This document shows positions 57,190 to 64,000 of a stretch of DNA of 64,000 nt, piece after piece. The position numbers and the translations under genes are program-made. The stretch covers positions 496,001 through 560,000 of the forward strand of contig NZ_VTTO01000002.1 in the NCBI RefSeq assembly GCF_008364825.1, in the 5' to 3' direction. The notes beneath the pieces were generated by a model, which made no database searches, was not told where the DNA came from, and saw only the letters and a list, made by a program, of their open reading frames with translations. Origin of the DNA: Azospirillum sp. B21 (GTDB taxonomy: Bacteria; Pseudomonadota; Alphaproteobacteria; Azospirillales; Azospirillaceae). Each line of letters starts with the position of its first letter. Position 1 is the stretch's first letter.

Positions 57190-57835
57190 CCTGCTGATCA
57201 AGGGGCTGATCGACACGCTGCACATGGTGGCGGTGTCGGGCGCCATCGGGACGCTGATCGGGCTGCCCATCGGCGTGATGCTGGCCGTCACCGGCCGGGG
57301 CGAGTTGCTGCAGAACTTCGCCTTCAACAAGGTGATGGGGGCGGTGGTGAACATGACCCGCTCCACCCCCTTCATCATCCTGGTGGTGGCGATCATCCCC
57401 TTCACCCGGCTGATCGCCGGCACCTCCATCGGCACCAACGCCGCCATCGTGCCGCTGACCGTCGCCGCCGCCCCCTTCATCGCCCGCGTGGTGGAGAATG
57501 CGGTGCGCGAGGTCGACCGCGGTCTGGTCGAGGCGGCGCAGGCGATGGGCGCCACGCCCTTCCAGATCATCCGCAAGGTGCTGCTGCCGGAAGCGCTGCC
57601 GGGCATCGTCGCCGGCCTGACCCTGTCGGCGGTCAGCCTGATCGGCTATTCCGCCATGGTCGGCGCCGTCGGCGGCGGCGGCCTGGGCGACCTCGGCATC
57701 CGCTACGGCTACCAGCGCTTCCTGCCGGAGGTGATGCTGGCGGTGGTGGTCGTGCTGATCGTGCTGGTGCAGATCGTTCAATCGACGGGCGACCTGATCG
57801 CCCGCCGCGTCAACAAGCGTAACCTGAAATCCTGA
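57167..57835 (+). CDS. metI: Methionine-type ABC transporter permease
   Basis: A 222-residue permease with five membrane helices. MTRSTPFIILVVAIIPFTRL, VDRGLVEAAQAMGATPFQII (the EAA coupling loop) and SLIGYSAMVGAVGGGGLGDL are MetI signatures. The ATG lies inside the metN end, giving tight coupling. 25 bases separate it from the second metQ. Confidence 0.95.
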   Translation: MLSPQIIDLLIKGLIDTLHMVAVSGAIGTLIGLPIGVMLAVTGRGELLQNFAFNKVMGAVVNMTRSTPFIILVVAIIPFTRLIAGTSIGTNAAIVPLTVAAAPFIARVVENAVREVDRGLVEAAQAMGATPFQIIRKVLLPEALPGIVAGLTLSAVSLIGYSAMVGAVGGGGLGDLGIRYGYQRFLPEVMLAVVVVLIVLVQIVQSTGDLIARRVNKRNLKS

Positions 57836-57860
57836 CCTAAAAATCCGAGGAGTGTTCGAG

Positions 57861-58667
57861 ATGCTGCGCTTCCGTTCGCTGGCTTCCCTGCTGGCCGGCG
57901 CCGCCACCATGGCAATCGCCTTCGGTGCGTCCATAGAGACTGCTGGCGCCGAGACCATCAAGGTCGGCGTCACCGCCGGCCCGCATGCCCAGATCCTGGA
58001 AGCGGTGAAGCCCATCGCCGCCAAGGACGGGCTGGACATCCAGATCCTGGAATTCACCGACTACGTCATCCCGAACCAGGCGCTGGCGGGCGGCGACCTC
58101 GACGCCAACAGCTTCCAGCACCAGCCCTATCTGGACAATCAGGTGAAGGACCGCGGTTTCGATCTGGTCAGCGTCGGCAAGACGGTGGTCTATCCGATCG
58201 GCATCTATTCCAAGAAGGTGAAGAGCCTTGAGGAACTGCCGGCCGGTGCCAAGTTCGCCATCCCCAACGACCCGACCAACGGCGGCCGTGTCCTGCTGCT
58301 GCTGCAGGCCAAGGGCCTGATCAAGCTGAAGGACGGCGGCAATCTGAAGGCTTCGCCGATCGACATCGTCGAGAACCCGAAGAAGCTGGAGATCGTCGAG
58401 CTGGACGCCGCCCAGCTGCCGCGCTCGCTGGACGACGTGACCGCCGCCGCCATCAACACCAACTTCGCGCTGGAAGCCGGCATCGACCCGGTCAAGGACG
58501 CCATCGCCCGCGAGGACGCCGACAGCCCCTATGCCAACGTCATCGTCGTGCGCAAGGCCGACAAGGACAAGCCCTGGGTTGCCAAGCTGGTGAAGTCCTA
58601 CAACAGCCCCGAGGTGAAGGAGTTCATCCTCACCAAGTTCAAGAACGCCGTGGTTCCCGCGTTCTGA
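57861..58667 (+). CDS. metQ: MetQ/NlpA family ABC receptor (second copy)
   Basis: A 268-residue receptor paralogous to the one before metN: IEFTDYVIPNQALAGGDLDA-type segment, NSFQHQPYLDNQ, AIPNDPTNGGRVLLL, ELDAAQLPRSLDDVTAA. Signal peptide to about residue 33 (TAGA), no lipobox. GAGGAG lies 8 bases before ATG 57861. Two receptors serving one MetNI core suggests two ligands, for example methionine isomers or oxidised or conjugated forms. The 3' end overlaps the convergent TPR gene by 29 bases. Confidence 0.92.
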   Translation: MLRFRSLASLLAGAATMAIAFGASIETAGAETIKVGVTAGPHAQILEAVKPIAAKDGLDIQILEFTDYVIPNQALAGGDLDANSFQHQPYLDNQVKDRGFDLVSVGKTVVYPIGIYSKKVKSLEELPAGAKFAIPNDPTNGGRVLLLLQAKGLIKLKDGGNLKASPIDIVENPKKLEIVELDAAQLPRSLDDVTAAAINTNFALEAGIDPVKDAIAREDADSPYANVIVVRKADKDKPWVAKLVKSYNSPEVKEFILTKFKNAVVPAF

Positions 58668-61600
58668 GGCTGTTGAGAGCACGCCCGGCGGCGCCCAGCG
58701 CGTCGCCGAGCGTCTCGCCCGCGTTCGGGCAGACCAGCCGCATGGACGGATACCAGGGTCGGCAAGCGGTGCCGAGCGCCGTCCAGTCACCCGCCGGCCC
58801 GATCCGCCAGACCGGTACTCCCAGCGCGCCGGCCATTTCCGCCACCGACGTTCCGGCGGAGATCACGAGGTCCAGCGCAGCCGTCAGGGTTGCCGCGCCG
58901 TCCAGATCGTTTTTCAGATCCAGTGGCGGGCGGTGGATGACGATGCCGAAGCGCGTTTCCGCTTCGATGAGTTCGGCTTCGCAGTCGTCATATTGAAGGT
59001 TGATCAGGCGCAGGCCGGGCAGGGTGAGGATCGGCGCCCAGTCGGTCAGCGGGGCGTAGTTGGCGTCGCGCAGGGCACCGCGCAGGCCGCTGCGCCAGCA
59101 GAGGCCGATGGTGAGGGCGGAGTTAGACCTCCACCTATCCTCCCCCGCTGGGCGGGGGAGGGACTGCCGCCGCACGCCGACAAAGCTCCTATCCCCTCCC
59201 CCGCCCAGCGGGGGAGGGTCAGGGTGGGGGCAAGTGTTTCCGGAAAGACCATCCAACCACCCCCGCCACCGCTCCACCGCCGCGTCGTCCGCGCGCAGCC
59301 AGCCGCCTCGCGCCGGATAACCAGCCAACCCCCAGTCCAGACGCAACGGCAGCGACCCCGCCGGGACGTGGCAATCCGCGTCCACCGGATCCACCGTCGC
59401 CGCGCGCACCACGGCCTGCGGGAAGGAGCGCGCGAACAGTGCGACCAGCCGCGGCTCGCACTCCACGATCACCCGTTCTGCGCGCGAGATCAGGTCGGCG
59501 TAGCAGGCGCTGTACATCAGCTCGTCGCCGATCCCCTGCTCGCGCCAGACCAGCACGGTCTTCCCCGTCAACGCGCCGCCGTCCCAGGCGGGGATGCGGA
59601 ACCGGCGGTCCGGCAGAGCCTGTCCGGCGGCGAAGCGGGCCTCCAGCCCGGTCCATCCGGTGCCGAGATCGCCGCGCGCCAGTGCCGCATAGCCGCGGTT
59701 GAAGGCGGCGAGCGTCAGGCTCGGGTCGTCCTCCACCGCCTGCCGATAGGCCGCGTCGGCCTCGGCCGGTCGGCCGGCGGCGTGCAGGGCGTTGCCCAGA
59801 TTGTAGCGCCACTCCGCCCGCCGCGGCTCCAGCGCCAGCGCCCGGCCCCAGCCCTTCAGCGCGGCATCCAACCGGCCCTGGCGTTGCCGCAGATCGGCCA
59901 GCCCGGCCCAGCCGGCGCCGACGCCGGGAGCCAGCAGGATCACCCGCCACCATGCCAGCCCCGCCGCGGCGCCGTCGCCCGCCCGTTCCAGCGCCAGCGC
60001 AAGGTTGCCGATCCTGCCAAGGTCGCCCGGATGGCCCTGGAGCGCCAGACGCAGATGCGCCACCGCCTCCGCCGGGCGGCCGAGCGCCAACGCCGACAGC
60101 CCGAGATTACCGGTCGCCGACGGGTCGCCGGGCCGCAGGCGCAAGGCCCGCCCCGCCGCACGCTCCGCCTCGGCGGCACGCGCGGCGTCGCGCAGGGCGT
60201 CGGCCGAAAGGGCGGTCCAGGCCTCCGCCAGAGCGGGATCGAGGGCGAGCGCCCGCCGGAAGAATGCCACGCCATCGCCGCCCATCGCCTGCCGGGCGAG
60301 CCCGGCATTGGCCCACAGCCCGGCATGGAAGGGGGCGAGACGCAGAGCCAAGTCGGTCGCCTCCGCCGCTTCACCACCCGCCCCGCGGGTCAGGCGCAGG
60401 GCGCCGAGATTGCCGAGCGCCTCCACATCGTCGGGGTCGAGGGACGCGGCGGCCTGCCAGTCCGCCTCGGCCTCGGCCATCGCCCCCATCTCCTGGTGGG
60501 CGAGCGCGCGGCGCTTGTGGCGGCCGGCGGTCGGTTCCGCCGCGATGGCGCGGGTCAGCAGGGTGACGGCGATGTCGGGACGGCCGGCCTGATGGCCGAG
60601 CAGGCCATAGCCTTCCAGCGCCGCCGGCACCTCGCCGCCCTGGTCGAGGATGCGCTGATAGGCTTTCTCCGCCTCCGGCCAGCGCCCGGACCCATGGAGG
60701 TCTTGCGCCTCCGCCAGCCAGTCGGCGATGGGCAAGGCGGGCACCAGTCGGTGCAACTCCGCCGCCATGCGAGCCAGCACGTCCGTCAGCCCTTCGCCGG
60801 GCCGCGCGCTCCACAGCCGCATCGACGGGAACCAGGGCCGCACTCCGCTGCCCAGCGCCGTCCAGTCGCCGGCCGGGCCAAAGCGCCAGACCGGCACGCC
60901 GAGCGCACCGGCCATCTCACCCACCGAACTCGCCACCGTCACCACAAGGTCGAGGCCAGCGATCAGCGCCGCCACCGCTTCCAGGTCGTTCTTCAGGTCG
61001 GTGTCCGGCCAGCGGTGGATGCGCAGGCCCAAGCGCACTTCTACAGCAGCGATCTCCGCCTCGCGCCCGTCATATTGGAGAGTGATCGGGATCAGGCCGG
61101 GCAGGGTCAGCAGCGGCGCCCAGTCGGCCAGCGTGGTGTAGGAGGCCTTGCGCTCGCCGGCCGTGTTCTGGCTGCCCCAGCAGATGCCGACGCGCAGGCC
61201 CGGCCCCAGCGCCGCCAGCCGGTCCCGCCAGTCCGCCAGCCGGGCCGGGTCGGGCGCCAGCCAGGACAGCCGGCCGGGAAAGGCGGACAGCGTCGGCCGC
61301 AGCAGCCGGGGGAGCGATCCCATCGGCAAATGGGCGTCGGCGTCGGTGGGATCGGCGGTCTGCGCCCGCACGGTCACACCGGGCAGGGCGCGGCCGACCA
61401 GCCCGGTCAGCCGGGCATCGACCTCCACCACCAGATTGCCCGGTCCGATCGCGGCGGCGAGGTCGGGCAGGGCGGTGCCGAACATCAGCTCGTCGCCCAG
61501 CCCCTGTTCGCGCCAGACCATCAGGCGTCCGCCCGCGGCACCGTTCCAGGGCGGCAGCGTGAAGCTGCGTCCGGACGAGACGCGGCGGGAGGCGAAGCGC

Positions 61601-62418
61601 GCCTCATACTCGTCCCATCCCTCCGCCAGCCGCCCCTGGCCGAGCAGCCGCAGGGCGAGGTTCCAGCGTGCCAGCGCGAAGCCGGGAGACAGGGCGAGCG
61701 CTTGGCCGTACAGCGCATCCGCCTCCCCGCCACGGCCCTGCGCCTCGCGCAGCAGGGCGAGGTTCACCATGGTTTCAGCATCTTCGGGGGCGAGCCGCAG
61801 CGCTTCCAGATGCGCCGCCTCGGCTTCTCCGGTGCGGCCGGTCTCCTTCAGCACGACGCCGAGATTGGTCAGGGCGGTGGCATGGCCAGGATCGAGCCAC
61901 AGGGCGTGGCGCAGCGCCGTTTCCGCCTCGCCATACTCGTCGCGCGCCCGCAGCAGCGTGCCGAGATTGGCCCAGGCCTCGGCATAGCCGGCGTCGAGGT
62001 CGATCGCGCGGCGGTAATGGACGGCGGCATCATCCAGCCGGTCCTGTTCCTGCAACGCGCTGCCCAGGCTGTTGTGCGCCTGCGGATAGGCTTCGCGCAG
62101 GGCGAGCGCCCGGCGGTATTCGGCCTCGGCCTCGCTCAACCGGCCTTGCGCGTGGAGGGCGAGGCCGAGGTTGGCGTGCTGCTCCGCCATCCGGGGGCGC
62201 CGCGCGATGGCCCGGCCGATCAGCCGGACCGCTTCGGCATCTTCCCTGCGCTGGTGGTGCAGCACGCCCAGCAGGTGCAGCGCATCGGGGTTGCCGCGGT
62301 CGGCCGCCAGCATAGCGCGGTAGGCACGCTCGGCCCCGTCCAGATCGCCGGCGCGGTGGTGGGCCAGCGCCTCGCGCAGGAGGGCGGCCAGTCTGGCGGA
62401 GGCGGCGGAGGGCGGCAT
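58639..62418 (-). CDS. Duplicated TPR repeat protein with two glycosyltransferase-like domains
   Basis: A 1259-residue protein made of two tandem copies of TPR array plus C-terminal glycosyltransferase-like domain. The first TPR block spans about residues 10-290, the first catalytic-like domain 295-555 (RLMVWREQGLGDELMFGTAL), the second TPR block 565-940 and the second domain 945-1255 (KTVLVWREQGIGDELMYSAC). Shared later motifs are VASSVGEMAGALGVPVWRFG and SAGTSVAEMAGALGVPVWRI. TPR-linked transferases of this type often modify proteins, including flagellins. In the second domain about 35-40 residues near 1060-1098 (CPHPDPPPLGGGG, then SLPRPAGEDR) have no counterpart in the first copy; they coincide with a palindromic DNA element. 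Confidence 0.85.
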   Translation of the reverse strand: MPPSAASARLAALLREALAHHRAGDLDGAERAYRAMLAADRGNPDALHLLGVLHHQRREDAEAVRLIGRAIARRPRMAEQHANLGLALHAQGRLSEAEAEYRRALALREAYPQAHNSLGSALQEQDRLDDAAVHYRRAIDLDAGYAEAWANLGTLLRARDEYGEAETALRHALWLDPGHATALTNLGVVLKETGRTGEAEAAHLEALRLAPEDAETMVNLALLREAQGRGGEADALYGQALALSPGFALARWNLALRLLGQGRLAEGWDEYEARFASRRVSSGRSFTLPPWNGAAGGRLMVWREQGLGDELMFGTALPDLAAAIGPGNLVVEVDARLTGLVGRALPGVTVRAQTADPTDADAHLPMGSLPRLLRPTLSAFPGRLSWLAPDPARLADWRDRLAALGPGLRVGICWGSQNTAGERKASYTTLADWAPLLTLPGLIPITLQYDGREAEIAAVEVRLGLRIHRWPDTDLKNDLEAVAALIAGLDLVVTVASSVGEMAGALGVPVWRFGPAGDWTALGSGVRPWFPSMRLWSARPGEGLTDVLARMAAELHRLVPALPIADWLAEAQDLHGSGRWPEAEKAYQRILDQGGEVPAALEGYGLLGHQAGRPDIAVTLLTRAIAAEPTAGRHKRRALAHQEMGAMAEAEADWQAAASLDPDDVEALGNLGALRLTRGAGGEAAEATDLALRLAPFHAGLWANAGLARQAMGGDGVAFFRRALALDPALAEAWTALSADALRDAARAAEAERAAGRALRLRPGDPSATGNLGLSALALGRPAEAVAHLRLALQGHPGDLGRIGNLALALERAGDGAAAGLAWWRVILLAPGVGAGWAGLADLRQRQGRLDAALKGWGRALALEPRRAEWRYNLGNALHAAGRPAEADAAYRQAVEDDPSLTLAAFNRGYAALARGDLGTGWTGLEARFAAGQALPDRRFRIPAWDGGALTGKTVLVWREQGIGDELMYSACYADLISRAERVIVECEPRLVALFARSFPQAVVRAATVDPVDADCHVPAGSLPLRLDWGLAGYPARGGWLRADDAAVERWRGWLDGLSGNTCPHPDPPPLGGGGDRSFVGVRRQSLPRPAGEDRWRSNSALTIGLCWRSGLRGALRDANYAPLTDWAPILTLPGLRLINLQYDDCEAELIEAETRFGIVIHRPPLDLKNDLDGAATLTAALDLVISAGTSVAEMAGALGVPVWRIGPAGDWTALGTACRPWYPSMRLVCPNAGETLGDALGAAGRALNSLRTREPRRS
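59126..59232. repeat. Palindromic element inside the TPR-glycosyltransferase gene
   Basis: Two GC-rich hairpins bracket a ~30-base spacer: a 10-bp stem at 59139-59148 with 59152-59161 (loop TGG), and an 11-bp stem at 59194-59204 with 59208-59218 (loop CCA). Bases 59208-59224 match the inverse of the 17-bp core of the 6258-6310 and 37778-37897 elements with one change. The element stays in frame and encodes Pro/Gly-rich sequence absent from the paralogous half of the protein. Confidence 0.75.
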
Positions 62419-62590
62419 GGAGCGGGAGCCGGATGGGACAGGATGTTCCGTTTCGATAGCATGAGTCGGGCTGCCGGCGCGTACGCAAAAAACCAGGGAC
62501 GATTAAGGGGACTGGCGTGGCAACTTCCATTCTGTATACTTGCGCGAAATTCGGCTTCGCCGGCCGAGCTCCATCCAAAAGGCTTATATC

Positions 62591-62986
62591 TTGAGTAAGA
62601 CTGCAATCATCGTCGACGACAGCAAGCTTTCGCGCATGCATGTGCGGGCTATGGTCTTGCGCAACAAGCCGGACTGGTCGGTGGTCGAGGCGGCGAACGG
62701 TGCCGAACTCTTCAAGACGTTGCAGGTCACGCCGGTCGATGTTGCGATCATCGATTACAACATGCCCGGCGACAACGGTGTGGACACCGCCGCCAAGCTG
62801 CGCCAGAGCCATCCGAACGTCCATATCGCCATCATCACCGCCAACGCCCAGGACGCGGTGGTGTCAGGCATCCGCGCGCTCGGTGCCGCCTTCATGCCCA
62901 AGCCGCTGGAGGAGGAGCAGGTCGCCCGCTTCCTGAACTCCACCGCCCTGCCACCGCGCCGCGCCTCCCAGGCCGCACCGGAGTGA
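62591..62986 (+). CDS. CheY-like single-domain response regulator
   Basis: A 131-residue receiver protein. AIIVDDSKLSRMHVRAMVLR carries the acidic pair, VAIIDYNMPGDNGVDTA the phospho-acceptor Asp (about 59), and ITAN and FMPKPLEEE the Thr and Lys switch residues. It starts at TTG 62591 with AAAAGG 8 bases upstream; no in-frame ATG fits. TGTATACT at 62533-62540 may be its -10 region. The stop overlaps the cheC start (GTGA). With cheC and a chemoreceptor following, it is a chemotaxis component. Confidence 0.88.
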   Translation: MSKTAIIVDDSKLSRMHVRAMVLRNKPDWSVVEAANGAELFKTLQVTPVDVAIIDYNMPGDNGVDTAAKLRQSHPNVHIAIITANAQDAVVSGIRALGAAFMPKPLEEEQVARFLNSTALPPRRASQAAPE

Positions 62987-63663
62987 CCGCCGCCCCCATG
63001 CTGAGCGAGCTGGAGCGCGATGCGCTGGCCGAACTGGGCAACATCGGGATCGGCAAGGCATCGACCGCGCTCGGCCGCATGCTGGGCGGTCTGGTGACGC
63101 TGTCGGTGCCGTCGGTGGAGATGGTGCCGCCGGACGAGGTGGCCGGGTTGCTGGACCGGGCATTGACGCCGCCGCTGGTGGGCGTGTCGGAAAGGCTGGA
63201 CGGCCTGTTCGCCGGCTGCGCCCTGCTGGTGTTTCCCCAGGCCGGCAGCCTGCCGCTGGTGCGCGCGGCCCTGCCCCCGGACGTTCCGGCGGACGACGTT
63301 CCCGAATTGGAGGACGAGGTCCTGGCGGAATTGGGCAACGTCGTGCTGAACAGCGCGCTGGCGCTGGTCGCCAACCTGCTGGGCGAACCGGTGGACACCG
63401 GCCTGCCCGTGGTGATCCGCGGCAGCGGGGCGGAGGTCCTGGGCGGCTGCGCCGTGGTGGCGCCGGCCATCGCGGCGGAGGCCGGTGCTGCCCAGTCCGG
63501 TTTGGGGGCTGCCGCGCTGCTCTTCCACATCGATCTGCACACCAACCTGCCGGGCGGCGACGGGGTCGGAGTCGGGGGGCGGGTGGTTCTGCTGCTCGAT
63601 TCGGGCTCGGCGGGCGCGCTGCAGGCCACGCTCGGGCGCTATATCGGGCGGATGGTGGCCTGA
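62983..63663 (+). CDS. cheC: Chemotaxis phosphatase CheC
   Basis: A 226-residue CheC-type CheY-P phosphatase. Both active-site copies of the family motif are present: DALAELGNIGIGKASTALGR early on, and EVLAELGNVVLNSALALVAN near residues 110-130, each with E-x2-N. It starts at GTG 62983 overlapping the regulator stop. CheC removes phosphate from CheY-type proteins and often pairs with CheD, not seen here. A chemoreceptor starts 41 bases downstream. Confidence 0.9.
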   Translation: MTAAPMLSELERDALAELGNIGIGKASTALGRMLGGLVTLSVPSVEMVPPDEVAGLLDRALTPPLVGVSERLDGLFAGCALLVFPQAGSLPLVRAALPPDVPADDVPELEDEVLAELGNVVLNSALALVANLLGEPVDTGLPVVIRGSGAEVLGGCAVVAPAIAAEAGAAQSGLGAAALLFHIDLHTNLPGGDGVGVGGRVVLLLDSGSAGALQATLGRYIGRMVA

Positions 63664-63703
63664 GACCATCAAGAAGAACCAGCTGGAAAGGCGGGGAAGG
63701 ACC

Positions 63704-64000
63704 ATGGCACTCATCAAGAAGACCAGGATGGACACGGCACGCACGGCCCGGAACAAGGACGGCGGTGCCGATGCCGGTCCGGATGGGGGTGCGGTCGAAA
63801 CCGCCCCCGAAACGGCTGCGCCTGCCGTCCCGACCATGAAAGCCGCTTCGCCGGACGGTGCCGTGCCGAACACTCCGCAGCGCCGCCGGGCACGTGCCGA
63901 TTCGCGCCGCCGGCAGGCCGCCAGCGGCATCGCCGCCGCCTCCACCGAGTTGGCGAGCGGCGTCACCCAGGCAGCCTCCGCCGCCGAGGAGTTGCGCCGG
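63704..64000 (+). CDS. Chemoreceptor-like protein, N-terminal part (runs off the right edge)
   Basis: 99 codons open to the window end from ATG 63704, with GGGGAAGG just upstream. The first 80 residues are low-complexity, charged and Ala/Pro-rich without a membrane helix. Then RRRQAASGIAAASTELASGV leads into TQAASAAEELRR, which resembles the start of a methyl-accepting signalling helix. A soluble chemoreceptor in the cheY-cheC operon is the best reading, but the defining signalling tip is beyond the window. Confidence 0.6.
   Translation, partial: MALIKKTRMDTARTARNKDGGADAGPDGGAVETAPETAAPAVPTMKAASPDGAVPNTPQRRRARADSRRRQAASGIAAASTELASGVTQAASAAEELRR

Noticed and set aside
58933..62598. A 1221-codon open frame antisense to the TPR-glycosyltransferase gene
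   Set aside because: Long antisense frames are expected at this GC content; the opposite strand encodes clear TPR and glycosyltransferase motifs.

Overview
The window looks like chromosomal DNA of a high-GC alphaproteobacterium close to Azospirillum (Rhodospirillales). The PII protein at 19.4-19.8 kb reads like the Azospirillum GlnZ type. Proton-translocating transhydrogenase comes as three genes (pntAA-pntAB-pntB), a GapR/DUF2312 protein is present, and the infA-maf-RNase E/G-yacG-tRNA-Phe cluster and the hisG-hisD-UPF0262-phosphatase cluster are alphaproteobacterial arrangements. No phage, insertion sequence, CRISPR array or rRNA was seen. Almost everything is housekeeping, transport, chemotaxis or regulation.

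Layout. 0-6 kb: a truncated chemoreceptor; a DJ-1/PfpI protein without its catalytic Cys; isocitrate lyase divergent from its probable ScfR-type regulator across an array of GTAAA-type sites; and ferredoxin-NADP reductase behind a candidate FNR box. 6-14.5 kb: a membrane GH17 glucanase, a LysE exporter, an HD-GYP response regulator, dapB, and divergent znuA / znuCB around a Zur-like palindrome. 14.5-24.4 kb: a possible 24-residue membrane peptide, ftsK, an aminotransferase, DUF2239, glnZ, a UbiH-type hydroxylase, lolA, HdeD, DedA and LysE. 24.6-31.2 kb: a BMP-type nucleoside ABC receptor and ATPase without permeases, gapR, the pnt operon and DUF1330. 31.4-37.7 kb: a sulfonate/nitrate-type ABC operon, two AraC regulators, and a LysE-DUF2000-Lin0512 group. 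37.9-42 kb: pobA/pobR, cysE and DUF3750. 42-53 kb: tRNA-Phe, yacG, RNase E/G, maf, infA, a lytic transglycosylase, a hybrid histidine kinase, a PepSY protein and the his cluster. 53-58.7 kb: a secreted pepsin-like DTG/DTG protein, then a short Cys-Cys-Cys leader peptide, a 66-residue protein and a metQ-metN-metI-metQ transporter operon. 58.6-64 kb: a 1259-residue duplicated TPR-glycosyltransferase, then a CheY-like protein, CheC and the start of a chemoreceptor.

The most notable observations are: (i) the polycysteine leader peptide with a hairpin over its Cys codons, ahead of a methionine/sulfur-type ABC operon, a candidate cysteine-responsive attenuator; (ii) a family of GC-rich palindromic elements at three loci, one apparently inserted in frame inside the TPR-glycosyltransferase gene; (iii) the secreted aspartic-protease-like protein; (iv) an ScfR-type operator array between aceA and its neighbour; (v) a PfpI protein whose nucleophile Cys-His is Asp-Gln. 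All function calls rest on reading motifs and neighbourhood by eye; no database search was run.
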